Source: Maribacter sp. MMG018 (GTDB taxonomy: Bacteria; Bacteroidota; Bacteroidia; Flavobacteriales; Flavobacteriaceae). From it: 64,000 nucleotides of DNA. This document shows positions 9,822 to 19,880 of this stretch, one piece after another (within the stretch, counting starts at the first letter, position 1; every line of letters begins with the position of its first letter). The notes under the pieces are model-generated. The model searched no databases. It worked only from the letters and a program-made list of their open reading frames with translations, and was not told the DNA's origin. A program made the position numbers and the translations under genes. The DNA lies in assembly GCF_018100785.1 (NCBI RefSeq), contig NZ_JAGJEC010000002.1, positions 186,001-250,000 on the forward strand, given 5' to 3'.

Positions 9822-12656
9822 TTAGATAGATAAGATGTAATCTGTGAGTTTTGTTTCTCGTTTTAAATTCAGCTTTTTTCTCAACCTAGAACGTCGCACC
9901 TCTACACTTTTAACAGATATGTTAAGAAGCGGTGCTATTTCTTTTGAAGACAGGTTTAAGCGGAGGTAGACACAGAACTTTAAATCGTTGGATGATAAGT
10001 CTGGGTGTAGTTCCTTTGCCCTTGTCAAAAATTCCCTATCGGCATTGTTAAAGGCTTCCATGAACATTTTACGGTCCTTTGAGCTATTTAGGTTCTTGTC
10101 TATCAGTTTTATTACCGGGTGAGATTTGCTAAAGGTTTTGTCATTCTTCTTGAGTTCTTTTTTAACCCTTCTCAATAGCTCGTTCCTTTTTACCAAACTC
10201 ATGGTCGATATGGCCAATTCCCTGTTCTTGCTTTCAATTTCCTGATTCAGTTTTTCGTTTTTTAGCCGAATCATTTCCTGTTCACTTTTAATGAATTTCA
10301 ACTGCATCTCGCGTTGACTCTCCAGCATGGCCTTTTTGTTTTGGTTACGGTAGTATCTTTTGTACGATTTATGTACCAATAGGCCCAGGCCAAAGAAAGA
10401 AAGGGCATAGGCCAATAATGCTAGGTTAGATAGGTAGAATGGGCGGTCTATCGTAAAGCTATACTGTACCGTATTTATAGATTCTTGATTTCCGATTTTA
10501 GATCGGGCCTTGAACTTGTAGTCCCCAAAAGGTAATTTTTCAAAGGTTACGGATGTATTAGGGCTCCAATCGCTCCAAGAATCTTCCAATCCTTCCAACT
10601 GGTACTGGTAACTTATATTGGTGTATTTACTGTATTGGGGAACGCTGTAAGTGATATAAAAAGTTGATTCTTTATTGGAAAATTCGCCCCTATCCAATTT
10701 AGGTACTTCTGTAAATCCGTTCTCTTTGTCTATGACCTTTACCTTATCCAATAACAACTGATGCGGCTTGTTCTGTATTTTGTCCAAGTCTATCAATAAA
10801 TATCCGTTGGTTTTACCTATCAGGTACTTGTTGTCATTCAAATAGGTGATGTTCTCAAAACTCAATGGCATTTTTCGGCTATTGTTTTCAATAGGTATAT
10901 TGTTGATATCCACCATATTGGTCAGGGGACCTTTTTGTGCATAACCGATATTATTTAGGGTAAAGCTCCACAAGCGTTCCTTTTTTTTGTCATATATCAA
11001 TTTTCCCGACAGGTATTCTTCGGGTGGCATAAGTTGCGCCAATATAGAATCTTTGATAAATTTAGTAGTATTTGGTTGAAGTTTAAATATTCCCTTTCGG
11101 TTAGAGTAGAGTAGATCATCACCCATTTTTACGAGTCCGGAGCCTTTACTTTTTTCAATATCGTTAAGAAGGGTTACAGAACCAAAAGACCTAAGGTCTT
11201 TGTTTAAAGACAAGCGATAAATCCCTTTGGTCTCATGGTTTACCCATATTTCATTGGTATTTATTATTTCAACAAAACGCGATGAAATCTCAAAACCATC
11301 TATTTTATGGCCCAGTTTCCAAAGGTTGTTGTTCTTTTTCAATATCGCCAGACCAGAATAATGACCTATTAATAGTTTGTCCGGTTGGTCGGGAATAGGC
11401 CTAAAATTCCAAACCCCATCAATATTGGCAATTAAGCTAGCCTTATTGCCGGTAATTGAAAAAACGCCATTGTTATGTCCACAGAGCAACTGGCCGTCCA
11501 ACGAATATAGAGACCAAACTTGACCTTCGGTACCTTTAATGAAGGTAAGGGGTTCGTTAGAATCAATATTTTTATAAAAAAGGCCTTGGTTGGTACCGAT
11601 GTATAGTTTTTTATCGTGGGCAATAGCCGTGTAGGTGGTTCCGAAGGTGCCGTCCCAGTCGTTATATTCCTTAATATACGACTGTCTGTTTATACAATTG
11701 ATTCCGTTGTCCAAGGCGGCCCAAACATTGGCGTCAGCATCTTCGAACATGTTTAGTACCGTATTGTTGCTTAAGCCGTTAGATTGATTTATTATATTGG
11801 TTATTTCACCATCTTCCGAGATAGAAACAACACCCTTGGAAATGGTACCCAACATAAAGCTTTTATCCTCTAATTGAATACCACTGAAGACCCGCGATTT
11901 TTTTAGCAGGCTGTCGGCAGGTATATGCCATCTTTTAAGGGTTTGGTTTTCTATTTTGTACAATCCTTTGGTACGGGTCAAGACTACAAGTCCATCATTT
12001 ACCATGAACATGCTAAGAAGAAATTTTACCTGTAAGTTCTCAGGTATTTTGGCAATCAGTTTTTCGGTGCCGTTTTCAAGGTTGAATATGTGGCCATCGT
12101 ACTTCTGAATATAGATCTTTTGATCTACTTTAAACAACCTGTAATTGTTTTCCTTATCGGTGGTATAGTGTAATTCTTCAGAATCGGTATCGTAAAAGTA
12201 AATACGGTCGTATGATTGAAAGATTATATATTTATCGATCCACTCTATATTCCAGATAATCTCATCTTCGAACAGTTCTTCTTTAATGGATTCAGAGATG
12301 GAGTGGTAGTCCATTGACCCTTTGTTGTTTTTGGTCCAATAGCCAAACTCCATATAACTGCCGGTAAAAATTTTGTCCTTAAACGAAGAGATAGATCTGA
12401 TGGCGGCGTTATGTAACGTAGGGTATAACGTCCATCTTGCACCGTCATACTCTAAAAGACCTTGATTATTGGCTACATAGATGTGGCCCTGAAAGTTTTG
12501 AGTTACTTCCCAGTTTTGGTTTTCGGCACCATATTCAGATGGAGAAAACTTAACGATCGGAGGTGTTTCTTGGGTGTATGCAAACGGGGTTCCCAATAGT
12601 AATACAATTGAAAGTTTGTATAGACACGAAAAAATAGTATTGGAGAAAGAATGCAT
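9822..12656 (-). CDS. Membrane-bound propeller/Y_Y_Y-domain regulator with C-terminal LuxR-type helix-turn-helix
   Basis: A 944-residue one-protein sensor-regulator. A signal peptide (to about residue 29) is followed by a periplasmic two-component-regulator propeller region, a Y_Y_Y (triple tyrosine) domain at about 665-735 (YQYQLEGLEDSWSDWS), one membrane helix (LLAYALSFFGLGLLV), a coiled coil, and a HTH at about 885-944 (LSSKEIAPLLNISVKSVEVRRS). It has no kinase or receiver domain, unlike hybrid two-component regulators. Relatives are often placed beside susCD and switch them on when a periplasmic glycan is sensed. It precedes susC in the same orientation, so it very likely controls this locus. 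How the HTH reaches DNA while membrane-anchored is not shown by the sequence. Confidence 0.9.
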   Translation of the reverse strand: MHSFSNTIFSCLYKLSIVLLLGTPFAYTQETPPIVKFSPSEYGAENQNWEVTQNFQGHIYVANNQGLLEYDGARWTLYPTLHNAAIRSISSFKDKIFTGSYMEFGYWTKNNKGSMDYHSISESIKEELFEDEIIWNIEWIDKYIIFQSYDRIYFYDTDSEELHYTTDKENNYRLFKVDQKIYIQKYDGHIFNLENGTEKLIAKIPENLQVKFLLSMFMVNDGLVVLTRTKGLYKIENQTLKRWHIPADSLLKKSRVFSGIQLEDKSFMLGTISKGVVSISEDGEITNIINQSNGLSNNTVLNMFEDADANVWAALDNGINCINRQSYIKEYNDWDGTFGTTYTAIAHDKKLYIGTNQGLFYKNIDSNEPLTFIKGTEGQVWSLYSLDGQLLCGHNNGVFSITGNKASLIANIDGVWNFRPIPDQPDKLLIGHYSGLAILKKNNNLWKLGHKIDGFEISSRFVEIINTNEIWVNHETKGIYRLSLNKDLRSFGSVTLLNDIEKSKGSGLVKMGDDLLYSNRKGIFKLQPNTTKFIKDSILAQLMPPEEYLSGKLIYDKKKERLWSFTLNNIGYAQKGPLTNMVDINNIPIENNSRKMPLSFENITYLNDNKYLIGKTNGYLLIDLDKIQNKPHQLLLDKVKVIDKENGFTEVPKLDRGEFSNKESTFYITYSVPQYSKYTNISYQYQLEGLEDSWSDWSPNTSVTFEKLPFGDYKFKARSKIGNQESINTVQYSFTIDRPFYLSNLALLAYALSFFGLGLLVHKSYKRYYRNQNKKAMLESQREMQLKFIKSEQEMIRLKNEKLNQEIESKNRELAISTMSLVKRNELLRRVKKELKKNDKTFSKSHPVIKLIDKNLNSSKDRKMFMEAFNNADREFLTRAKELHPDLSSNDLKFCVYLRLNLSSKEIAPLLNISVKSVEVRRSRLRKKLNLKRETKLTDYILSI

Positions 12657-12907
12657 GTCTTCAATGGTATTACCTATAATTTATATGCCGCAAATTTAGG
12701 AATATGTAAATAATTACTGCTGTTAAATATGATTTGTGTTGTTTCGGCGGTATTTATTTGTTGCGATGTTATTCTGTAATCTTCAAAACAGGTTTTGGGT
12801 CATTGTAAATGCGAAAAGGTAAGGTCGGTCAATAAAAAAAGGACTTTAAAGACATTGCAGGTTGATGGTATTAAATAAAACCATGGCACCTAATACAGAA
12901 CCTCGCC

Positions 12908-13987
12908 TTATTTCTTATTTATAGCATAAATTTCTATTTTTTCGTGCTTTCCTTTTAACAAGATACTTCCCAAAGAGGTATAGGTGTAGGAAGTCTTGTT
13001 TTCGAGGTCGTTCAAAAGCGTTTCGGACACTAATAACGACGCATTGTACTTGTTGCATTCCTCTTGGATCCTGGCAGAGGTGTTAATAACGTCACCGTGG
13101 TATGCCAGTTCTTTTTTTACAACGCCTACTTCGGCCACCATTAAAATGCCACCATGCACACCTGCCTTAAACTTGGGGACTATGCCATATTCTTTAAGGT
13201 AATATCTTTCTCTTTTGGTCAAATTACTTTCAAAAGCAAAAAAGATCTCAATACAGTTTGCGTTGGCTATACCTTTGTCATAGGGCCAAGACAATACCGC
13301 TTCATCACCTACATATTGATATATTTCTGCGTCGTATTTAGCAACTATTTCGTTTAGGTCATAAAAAAAATCCTGGATAAATTGGCTGTATTTTAGATGC
13401 CCTAATTCCTCTGCCGTTCCCGTGGAATCCTTTAGGTCAAGAAACATAAAAATACGTTTTTCCTCTTGGGGTTTTTTATATTTTCCCAAAAGCATTTTCA
13501 GAAAAATACCCCTGCCAAATTTTTCTGTAGCTATTTTTAGGAAAGAGAAGACCAGCGAAGCGATAAAAACATATAACAAGTTAGAGTGTAAGACTTTGTT
13601 GTCTAGCCACCATCCAATGCTGTTATCTATGTCCAATTCGTAAGAATCGGAAATGAACTCCATTATGATGGTAAAAACTGCAATGGTAGATATAAAATAG
13701 GTGATGGTTCTGAGGCCGATAGACGGACCGATGGCCAATCTTTTAGAGCTATATTTTTCGTAAGCAAATTCGACGATAGCATAAATAAATCCCAATAGAA
13801 TGCCTGTAAGAGCGTAATAACCATAAATCTCCGCCATAGATAAATTTGCCACGGCTCCCTTTAAAGAAATAGATATAATACTGTTAAGGCCATAGAATCT
13901 AAAAAAGGCAAAAAGGGCCATTGCACATACCCAAAACAATAATGTTTGCCATAAAAGCCTGTAAAAGTACCTTAGGTTTCTTTTCAC
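12908..13987 (-). CDS. Membrane-anchored class III nucleotide cyclase
   Basis: A 359-residue protein with four predicted membrane helices in residues about 12-155 and a class III cyclase catalytic domain from about 176. Visible catalytic residues are the metal-binding Asp184 (FLDLKDSTG) and Asp228 (VGDEAVLSW), Lys274 (FKAGVHGG), and the transition-state pair Asn302 and Arg306 (GDVINTSARIQ). It should make cAMP or cGMP in the cytoplasm. The position seven residues before Asn302, often Asp or Thr in adenylate cyclases, is Ala295, so the base preference is unclear. It stands alone, 250 bp from the regulator gene upstream of susC and 73 bp from the propeller gene, all on one strand, with no obvious shared job. 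Confidence 0.88.
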   Translation of the reverse strand: MKRNLRYFYRLLWQTLLFWVCAMALFAFFRFYGLNSIISISLKGAVANLSMAEIYGYYALTGILLGFIYAIVEFAYEKYSSKRLAIGPSIGLRTITYFISTIAVFTIIMEFISDSYELDIDNSIGWWLDNKVLHSNLLYVFIASLVFSFLKIATEKFGRGIFLKMLLGKYKKPQEEKRIFMFLDLKDSTGTAEELGHLKYSQFIQDFFYDLNEIVAKYDAEIYQYVGDEAVLSWPYDKGIANANCIEIFFAFESNLTKRERYYLKEYGIVPKFKAGVHGGILMVAEVGVVKKELAYHGDVINTSARIQEECNKYNASLLVSETLLNDLENKTSYTYTSLGSILLKGKHEKIEIYAINKK

Positions 13988-14060
13988 GTTGGATTCTTAG
14001 AGATAATAGTGCACCTTTAAATAAAGATCACTATAATCGGATCAAAGTTAATGCCCTAAT

Positions 14061-17000
14061 TTAAAATTTTCTGTTCGGGGTATAGGGGGCACCTGCCGAC
14101 TCTATATCACTTTCAAAAGCTTCTATCGCAGCTATGTATGTTTTTAGTTCTTTCTGGAAAATAGAAAAATCATTAGTAGCGATATCTATATTCATTTTTT
14201 GCGTTTCTGTAGGCAATTGTGTCGTGTTCCAATGTGCACCTGCGACCTGTCCTACCCTTGATCTAATGGATGGTGGAACAGATTCATTCTTTGATTGTTG
14301 AACACGGTTTCCTGTTAAGCCCGTTCTAAGGTTGTTTAATGTAGTATTCAGCTCTTCCCATTTTGTAAATAGGTCGGCTCCGGCTTTTGGTGTATTTACC
14401 AAGGCTGTTTTTAAATAGCGAAGACGCTCGCTTACCTCTCCTAATTTTTTACTGGCCATAGCTACTTGTCTAGAAAGTTCTGCGGTTCTTTTTTGAAAAG
14501 ATGCTATCGAAGTATAATCTACTGGAACGCTCGTTGTCTCTACAGGTTTTACCATAAAACTCTCAGGGTTTCCTTGGGCCTGTAGTTTGCCATCAAATAA
14601 TATATATAATTGTACACTGTATTTTCCGGGTGCTGCCAATGGTCCTTGAGGGTCACCGGCCCATGGAGGTTTAAAATCTGGAACTTCGAGGTCTATCGGG
14701 CTTGGGGAAGAAAGTCGTAAATCCCAGTTTACCCTGTGCAATCCCTTTTTGTTATTACCTTCTACCCATCTCACTGGTTGATCTTTATCGTCCCTAACCA
14801 AAAGTAAAACTCTAGGTTCTTGTTCGTTGCCCTCGGATGTCAGTTGTTCCCAACCAGGAAAGGGAACGTTCATGTTTTTGGCCTCAAATGATTTTTCTTT
14901 TTCCTTACGGATAGTTTTAGAAGTCTTTGGAACATCATTTAAATAATAGGTGAAGAGAGCACCGAACGGCGGGTTGTCCGCAGCATAACTGGTCGTGCCT
15001 AGGGTAGGCATCCCTTTCGCCTGCATAGGAACATATGGTACGTACCACCAAGCATCCCGAAGCGAAAACAGTTTGTTTGTCTTAGAATTAATAGTGGTTG
15101 CTATTTCCCTAAGAGGGGTATAATCGTCCAAAACGTAAAAACCTCTACCAAAAGAAGCGCCTACCAGGTCATGGTCCCTGGCGTGTAATTCAAGGTCACG
15201 AAAGGGGATGGTGGGTACTCCGGATTTTAATGGAATCCAATTAACACCCTTATTTATAGAGAAATAGATGCCGTACTCGGTACCTATGAACAATAAGTTT
15301 TTATTGATAGGGTCTTGCTTGATTACCCATACGATCGTATTGTTGGGTAGGTCGCCTACAATGGACTTCCAAGAGCGGCCACGGTCGGTACTCATAAATA
15401 GGTAAGGGGTAAAATCACCAAATTTATGTGCATCGGCACTTACAAAAACGGTATTGGCATCGTGGTTAGAGGCTTCTACATCGTTTATGAAAGAAAACTT
15501 TGGCACTTTTGGCAATGCCCCGCTTTTTCTCCAATTGTCGCCGCCATCTTCACTTATATGTACTAAGCCATCATCAGAACCTACATATAAAAGACCTTCT
15601 ACTTTAGGTGATTCGGATATCGACGTTAAGGTGGCATATTTAGACATGGCACCATTGTCGTACAAAGCATCGATGCTCCATACTTTGCCCATCATTTCCA
15701 GTTCGTACCTATTGGTATTGGTGGTAAGGTCGTCGCTTATGGGCTTCCAAGAATTACCTTGGTCATCACTTTTCCAAAGTCGTTGCGAACCATAATAGAG
15801 TCTATGATTGTTGTGCGGACTAATAAGAATGGGGCTGTCCCAATTCCATCTTTCCGCTATATCGCCAGAACTGGGTTGAGGTTGTATGTCCATACTTTCT
15901 TCGCTTCTTCTATCATAGCGTTGAAGGTTGCCTTCCTGTATTTCCATATAAACAATATTGGGGTCTTTGGGATCAAATGCATTATCATAGCCATCGGCTC
16001 CCAAGGGTACATACCAATCCCTATTTCTAACCCCCTCGGTATTCATGGTTCTAGAAGGACCTATCAAAGTACCAAGATCCTGGGCTCCACCCACGATATT
16101 ATAAAAGGGCAGGGCATTGTCCAATGAGAGCTTGTAGAACTGAGAAACGGGCAGGTTTGGAAAATGACGCCATGTTGTGCCTTCGTCAAATGTCTCATAA
16201 AGTCCGGCATCAGATCCCGCCAACAGGTGCTTTCCGTTGTTAGGGTCTATCCACAGGGCATGGTTGTCGCTATGTTTTTCTCTACCTGTACCAAGTACCT
16301 TAAAATTCTTGCCGCCATCTCGCGTTACATGGAGGAAGACATCCATCTGATAAACAAGGTCGGGGTCTGTGTTGGATACTTCTATTTCTTGATAGTAATG
16401 CGGCCCGGTTCCACCAGAGATGTAGCTATTACGGCGTTCCCAACTTTCTCCCATATCCATAGATCTGTAAAATCCTTTCTCTGAATTTTCGGCTTCAATA
16501 GTTGCGTATACCAGATTGGGGTCTGCAGGAGTAACCCCAAGACCTATTTTTCCCATGTCTCCCTTGGGAAGTCCCGTACTTTTTTGGGTCCAAGTGTCCC
16601 CATTGTCGGTAGATTTATAAATGCCCGATTTTGGTCCCCCAGAAAGAAAACCCCACACATGCCTTCTTCTCTGATAGGCAGCGGCATACACTATGTCTGG
16701 ATTCGAAGGGGCGAATTCAATATCGGTAACACCTGTATTTTCATCGATTTCCAATACAAGGTTCCATGTTTTTCCACCGTCAGAAGTCTTATATAGCCCA
16801 CGGTTACCTCCAGAGGCCCATAGGGGGCCTTCGGCCGCTACAAAAACAACATCGCTATTTCTAGGGTCCACCAAAATTTTTCCGATATGTTCAGATTGTT
16901 CCAATCCCGTATTCGTCCATGTAGTGCCGCCATCCACACTTTTAAAAACACCATGTCCCCATCCTACATGCCTACCACTTACGTTTTCTCCGGTACCTAC

Positions 17001-17336
17001 CCAAACAACTTGGGGGTTATTGGGGTCGATGGTTACAGAACCAATGGAATAGGAAGATTGATCGTCGAAAACAGGTTTCCAAGAAATACCACTATTTTCT
17101 GTTTTCCATAGACCTCCAGAACCTACGGCCACATACCAAGTACTGGGGTTGGCCGTACTAACGGCAATATCGGATATTCGACCTCCCATGAGTGCTGGCC
17201 CAATAGATCTAAGTTCCAATCCTTTTACGGCATTGGCAAGGGCAGCCTTATTCGTTTCTTGGGCGGTAAGCGTCAAAGAAATTAATAAGAAAGGTAAGTA
17301 AAGAAAGAAAATGGAGAGGTGATTTTTTCGCAACAT
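14061..17336 (-). CDS. Secreted VPS10/sortilin-type beta-propeller protein (BNR repeats)
   Basis: A 1091-residue exported protein. The signal peptide (to LTAQ, about residue 26) is followed by many BNR/Asp-box-like repeats of the form KSxDGGxTW or KTSDGGKTW between about 60 and 720, the signature of the sortilin N-terminal/VPS10 ten-bladed propeller. The C-terminal third (about 830-1091) contains a short beta domain and a helical region. Members are often annotated as glycosyl hydrolase or exo-alpha-sialidase-like because of the Asp-boxes, but no sialidase catalytic residues are evident. The function is unknown; protein binding or protease-associated roles have been suggested for relatives. 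It has no clear operon partners. Confidence 0.82.
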   Translation of the reverse strand: MLRKNHLSIFFLYLPFLLISLTLTAQETNKAALANAVKGLELRSIGPALMGGRISDIAVSTANPSTWYVAVGSGGLWKTENSGISWKPVFDDQSSYSIGSVTIDPNNPQVVWVGTGENVSGRHVGWGHGVFKSVDGGTTWTNTGLEQSEHIGKILVDPRNSDVVFVAAEGPLWASGGNRGLYKTSDGGKTWNLVLEIDENTGVTDIEFAPSNPDIVYAAAYQRRRHVWGFLSGGPKSGIYKSTDNGDTWTQKSTGLPKGDMGKIGLGVTPADPNLVYATIEAENSEKGFYRSMDMGESWERRNSYISGGTGPHYYQEIEVSNTDPDLVYQMDVFLHVTRDGGKNFKVLGTGREKHSDNHALWIDPNNGKHLLAGSDAGLYETFDEGTTWRHFPNLPVSQFYKLSLDNALPFYNIVGGAQDLGTLIGPSRTMNTEGVRNRDWYVPLGADGYDNAFDPKDPNIVYMEIQEGNLQRYDRRSEESMDIQPQPSSGDIAERWNWDSPILISPHNNHRLYYGSQRLWKSDDQGNSWKPISDDLTTNTNRYELEMMGKVWSIDALYDNGAMSKYATLTSISESPKVEGLLYVGSDDGLVHISEDGGDNWRKSGALPKVPKFSFINDVEASNHDANTVFVSADAHKFGDFTPYLFMSTDRGRSWKSIVGDLPNNTIVWVIKQDPINKNLLFIGTEYGIYFSINKGVNWIPLKSGVPTIPFRDLELHARDHDLVGASFGRGFYVLDDYTPLREIATTINSKTNKLFSLRDAWWYVPYVPMQAKGMPTLGTTSYAADNPPFGALFTYYLNDVPKTSKTIRKEKEKSFEAKNMNVPFPGWEQLTSEGNEQEPRVLLLVRDDKDQPVRWVEGNNKKGLHRVNWDLRLSSPSPIDLEVPDFKPPWAGDPQGPLAAPGKYSVQLYILFDGKLQAQGNPESFMVKPVETTSVPVDYTSIASFQKRTAELSRQVAMASKKLGEVSERLRYLKTALVNTPKAGADLFTKWEELNTTLNNLRTGLTGNRVQQSKNESVPPSIRSRVGQVAGAHWNTTQLPTETQKMNIDIATNDFSIFQKELKTYIAAIEAFESDIESAGAPYTPNRKF

Positions 17337-17543
17337 AGGTAGACTGTTTGGTAGTTAGTTAGAAATTGAATATGCATCCAAAAGGTGTTATAAAAATAAA
17401 TAACCAAGATGAAAAATGCTTAAAGAGAGGGCATTACTTTTAAAAAAGTTTACTTCTAGGTAAACTGATCTTTATAAACGGTGTTTTTGACCAGGTTTTG
17501 GCCAATATTCTTTCGGTTTATGAGGCTGTCCTGTAATTCAAAT

Positions 17544-18185
17544 TCAAAGAACACTTTTATTGTCCCGTATCTTTAAATTTTTGTAGAGAGTACAAAAAAT
17601 AAAAAAAGCCAAAATCGCTCCGAGAAAGGCCATAGCCATATCTTTTTGGGCATCCCAAATATCACCTTGTGTGCCCAAATATGAAATACCTTGTTCTACA
17701 AAGAAAACATCGGCCACCAGCCATTCTATGATTTCATATAGGCCACTAACCGAAAGGATCGTAACAATAGGCAACAAGAAGGCGATCCGTTGAGGATACT
17801 TTAACCAATTTAAGAAACATTCTTGCATAGGGTAATAAAGCAAAAAACCGAAGCTAAAGTGTACCAACCGGTCGTATTGGTTTCTTGGAGAGCCAAAAAC
17901 ATCTTGTAACCAAAACCCGAAAGTGTTTTCTGCATAGGTATATTTTGAACCATATACGTGCAGGCATAAAAAAATACAGATCAGCAAATAACTAAAGTTG
18001 CTGAATCTGTATTTTTTAAAAGAGAATATTAAAAAAAGTAGTGAAATCACCGTTAAGGTATTTTCAATGAGCCAATTGGATACATCTGTCGTTCCGATGA
18101 AGGAATTGGACCATACAATGACAAACAAAAGCATAAATATTGGCAACAATGCTTTCTTTGCGGTTATGGCATTCCTATTTGTCAT
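17544..18185 (-). CDS. DUF2238/YjdF-family inner-membrane protein
   Basis: A 213-residue membrane protein with about six hydrophobic helices. The conserved block NQYDRLVHFSFGFLLYYP and a second block YEIIEWLVADVF, then GTQGDIWDAQKDM, are hallmarks of the DUF2238 (YjdF) family, whose function is not established. It is the last gene of the minus-strand stress island, 38 bp after the HdeD-like gene. The conserved Asp, His and Glu residues inside membrane segments suggest transport or an enzymatic role, but this is inference. Confidence 0.82.
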   Translation of the reverse strand: MTNRNAITAKKALLPIFMLLFVIVWSNSFIGTTDVSNWLIENTLTVISLLFLIFSFKKYRFSNFSYLLICIFLCLHVYGSKYTYAENTFGFWLQDVFGSPRNQYDRLVHFSFGFLLYYPMQECFLNWLKYPQRIAFLLPIVTILSVSGLYEIIEWLVADVFFVEQGISYLGTQGDIWDAQKDMAMAFLGAILAFFIFCTLYKNLKIRDNKSVL

Positions 18186-18223
18186 GTATCCATGTTTTTA
18201 AAAAACATCCTTTTAAGCTTTCA

Positions 18224-18793
18224 TTAATCCTTAAACAGTTTGTCGAGTTTTTTAAGGTTGATTCCCAAGAATATCCTGAAAATTCCAGCGGTTATAAGTG
18301 CAAAGGCCGTCATATATACAATGCTGAGACCGGCAAATAATGGATTTGCCAAGAGCAAAAAGGAAAACAACAGGGTGATGATGCTCCAAAACAGTAGCCA
18401 GCCCCATTGTGGTATTCCTGCAGATTTTAATTGAAATGAAAGCCCTATGGACAAGATGCTTTGAAACAACAGCCAAAAACCAACATATAAAGGTAAAATG
18501 GCCATGGTCATCAAAGGATGGGCCAAGAGCAATATGCCTATGACCAAATCTAGGATACCACCGGCCAAGTACCAGCCCCAATCTGTCATTTCGTTTTTGT
18601 TGGAAATGGAAAATGCAATTTGGGATATCCCTGATACAAAAATGAATACACTAAAAATGATACTTAGTGATATGTAGCTTTCCAAAGGGGTCCGCATTAC
18701 CCAAACCCCTACAAATATGTACAATAGACCTATTAAGATTGATATCCACCAGTTTTTTATCGCTCTTTGCGATGAATCTAAAATTGTTATCAT
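18224..18793 (-). CDS. HdeD/DUF308-family membrane protein
   Basis: A 189-residue protein made of six closely spaced hydrophobic helices in three repeated pairs, as in the HdeD family (WWISILIGLLYIFVGVWVM near the N-terminus). In E. coli, HdeD contributes to acid resistance at high cell density; the molecular activity is not known. It sits 125 bp downstream of the hydroxyacyl-CoA dehydrogenase gene and upstream of the DUF2238 gene. HdeD-like proteins also occur with FtsH and other proteostasis genes in the stress-tolerance loci of Proteobacteria, which fits its company here. Confidence 0.87.
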   Translation of the reverse strand: MITILDSSQRAIKNWWISILIGLLYIFVGVWVMRTPLESYISLSIIFSVFIFVSGISQIAFSISNKNEMTDWGWYLAGGILDLVIGILLLAHPLMTMAILPLYVGFWLLFQSILSIGLSFQLKSAGIPQWGWLLFWSIITLLFSFLLLANPLFAGLSIVYMTAFALITAGIFRIFLGINLKKLDKLFKD

Positions 18794-18918
18794 GATTTCT
18801 ATTATTTAAGGGGTGTGTTCTACATTGTGTATTAGGGATAAACCAAACTTACCCGTACAAAGTGCTCTTTTAAAAACAGGATTTTATTCTAGTTTTTCTG
18901 CGTTTAAAATAGCTGTAC

Positions 18919-19815
18919 TTATTTTAAAAACTCGGGGTCCTTATAAGCAGGGTTTGGGTACTTATAAAATCCCTCCCCTGTAGAAACACCTAATTTATTT
19001 TTATCTATAAAATGCTCTTTTAGGTAGTTGGCCGTTTTTATTTTTAACTCGTCTTGGGTTTTTTCCGCGGCCATTTTATCAATGTTATAAGCGGTCGTGA
19101 TACCCACAACATCAAGAATACCGAAAGGTCCTGCAGGTGCTCCCGTTGCTTTCATCCAAGTTTTGTCTATCGTTTGTGGATCCGCAACTTCGGTAACCAA
19201 TAAACGGGTAGCGGCACTTAATAACGGCACCAATAACGAGTTTAGAATATAACCGGGCTGCTCTTTGTGCAGGGGCAAGGCCAGCATACCGATGGCTTTT
19301 GCAAATTCTACAACATCCTCGAAAACCTTGGGGTCGGTCGTATCATGGCCCATAATTTCAGCGGTATTGTGAATCCAAATGTTATTGGCGAAATGTAGGG
19401 CCAAAAATTTTGAAGGTCTACCCGTAGATTCTGCAAATTGGCTAGGTAATAGCGTAGAAGAGTTGGTAGCGAACACCGTTTTTTCTGGTGCTACTTTCGC
19501 CAATTTTGTATAAAAATCCGTTTTAATGGCCGGATTTTCGGGAACGGCCTCAATGAGTAGATCCGCATCTTTAACCGCTTCTGCCAAATTGGAGGTATAA
19601 CTTAAATTTTGACCTGCTTGGTCTATTTGTTGCTGCGAGGCGTTCAAATCTTTTTTGAAAGCCTCACTAAGAATGTTGAACTTGGCTTTTGCTTTTTCCA
19701 ATACATCATCATTAATATCGTAAACAGTTACATGAAATCCGTGAAATGCGGATTGAAAAGCAATTTGATACCCTAGAACCCCGCTACCTGCAATGGTAAT
19801 ATTCTTATAGTTCAT
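18919..19815 (-). CDS. 3-hydroxyacyl-CoA (3-hydroxybutyryl-CoA) dehydrogenase-like protein
   Basis: A 298-residue NAD-dependent dehydrogenase. A Rossmann GxGxxG motif (Gly10, Gly12, Gly15 in GSGVLG) is followed by Asp34 in the expected NAD-binding position, and the C-terminal 3HCDH domain includes GPFGILDVVG. The active-site segment reads LHFANNIWIHNTAEIMG: the His is kept, but the usual HxxNP is HFANN. This divergent form is seen in stand-alone family members, so the substrate may not be a classical beta-oxidation intermediate. There are no other fatty-acid genes nearby; it lies in the stress island between dps and hdeD. Confidence 0.82.
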   Translation of the reverse strand: MNYKNITIAGSGVLGYQIAFQSAFHGFHVTVYDINDDVLEKAKAKFNILSEAFKKDLNASQQQIDQAGQNLSYTSNLAEAVKDADLLIEAVPENPAIKTDFYTKLAKVAPEKTVFATNSSTLLPSQFAESTGRPSKFLALHFANNIWIHNTAEIMGHDTTDPKVFEDVVEFAKAIGMLALPLHKEQPGYILNSLLVPLLSAATRLLVTEVADPQTIDKTWMKATGAPAGPFGILDVVGITTAYNIDKMAAEKTQDELKIKTANYLKEHFIDKNKLGVSTGEGFYKYPNPAYKDPEFLK

Positions 19816-19880
19816 ATCTAAGTTTTTTTATTTATTCTTCCTTGTTTTTCTATTCGCTAAGGAAGGATTAGAGTATTGTT

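Noticed and set aside
14061-17336. Sialidase or glycosyl hydrolase activity for the BNR-repeat protein
   Set aside because: Asp-boxes are structural; catalytic Arg triad and Tyr/Glu pair of sialidases were not recognised.
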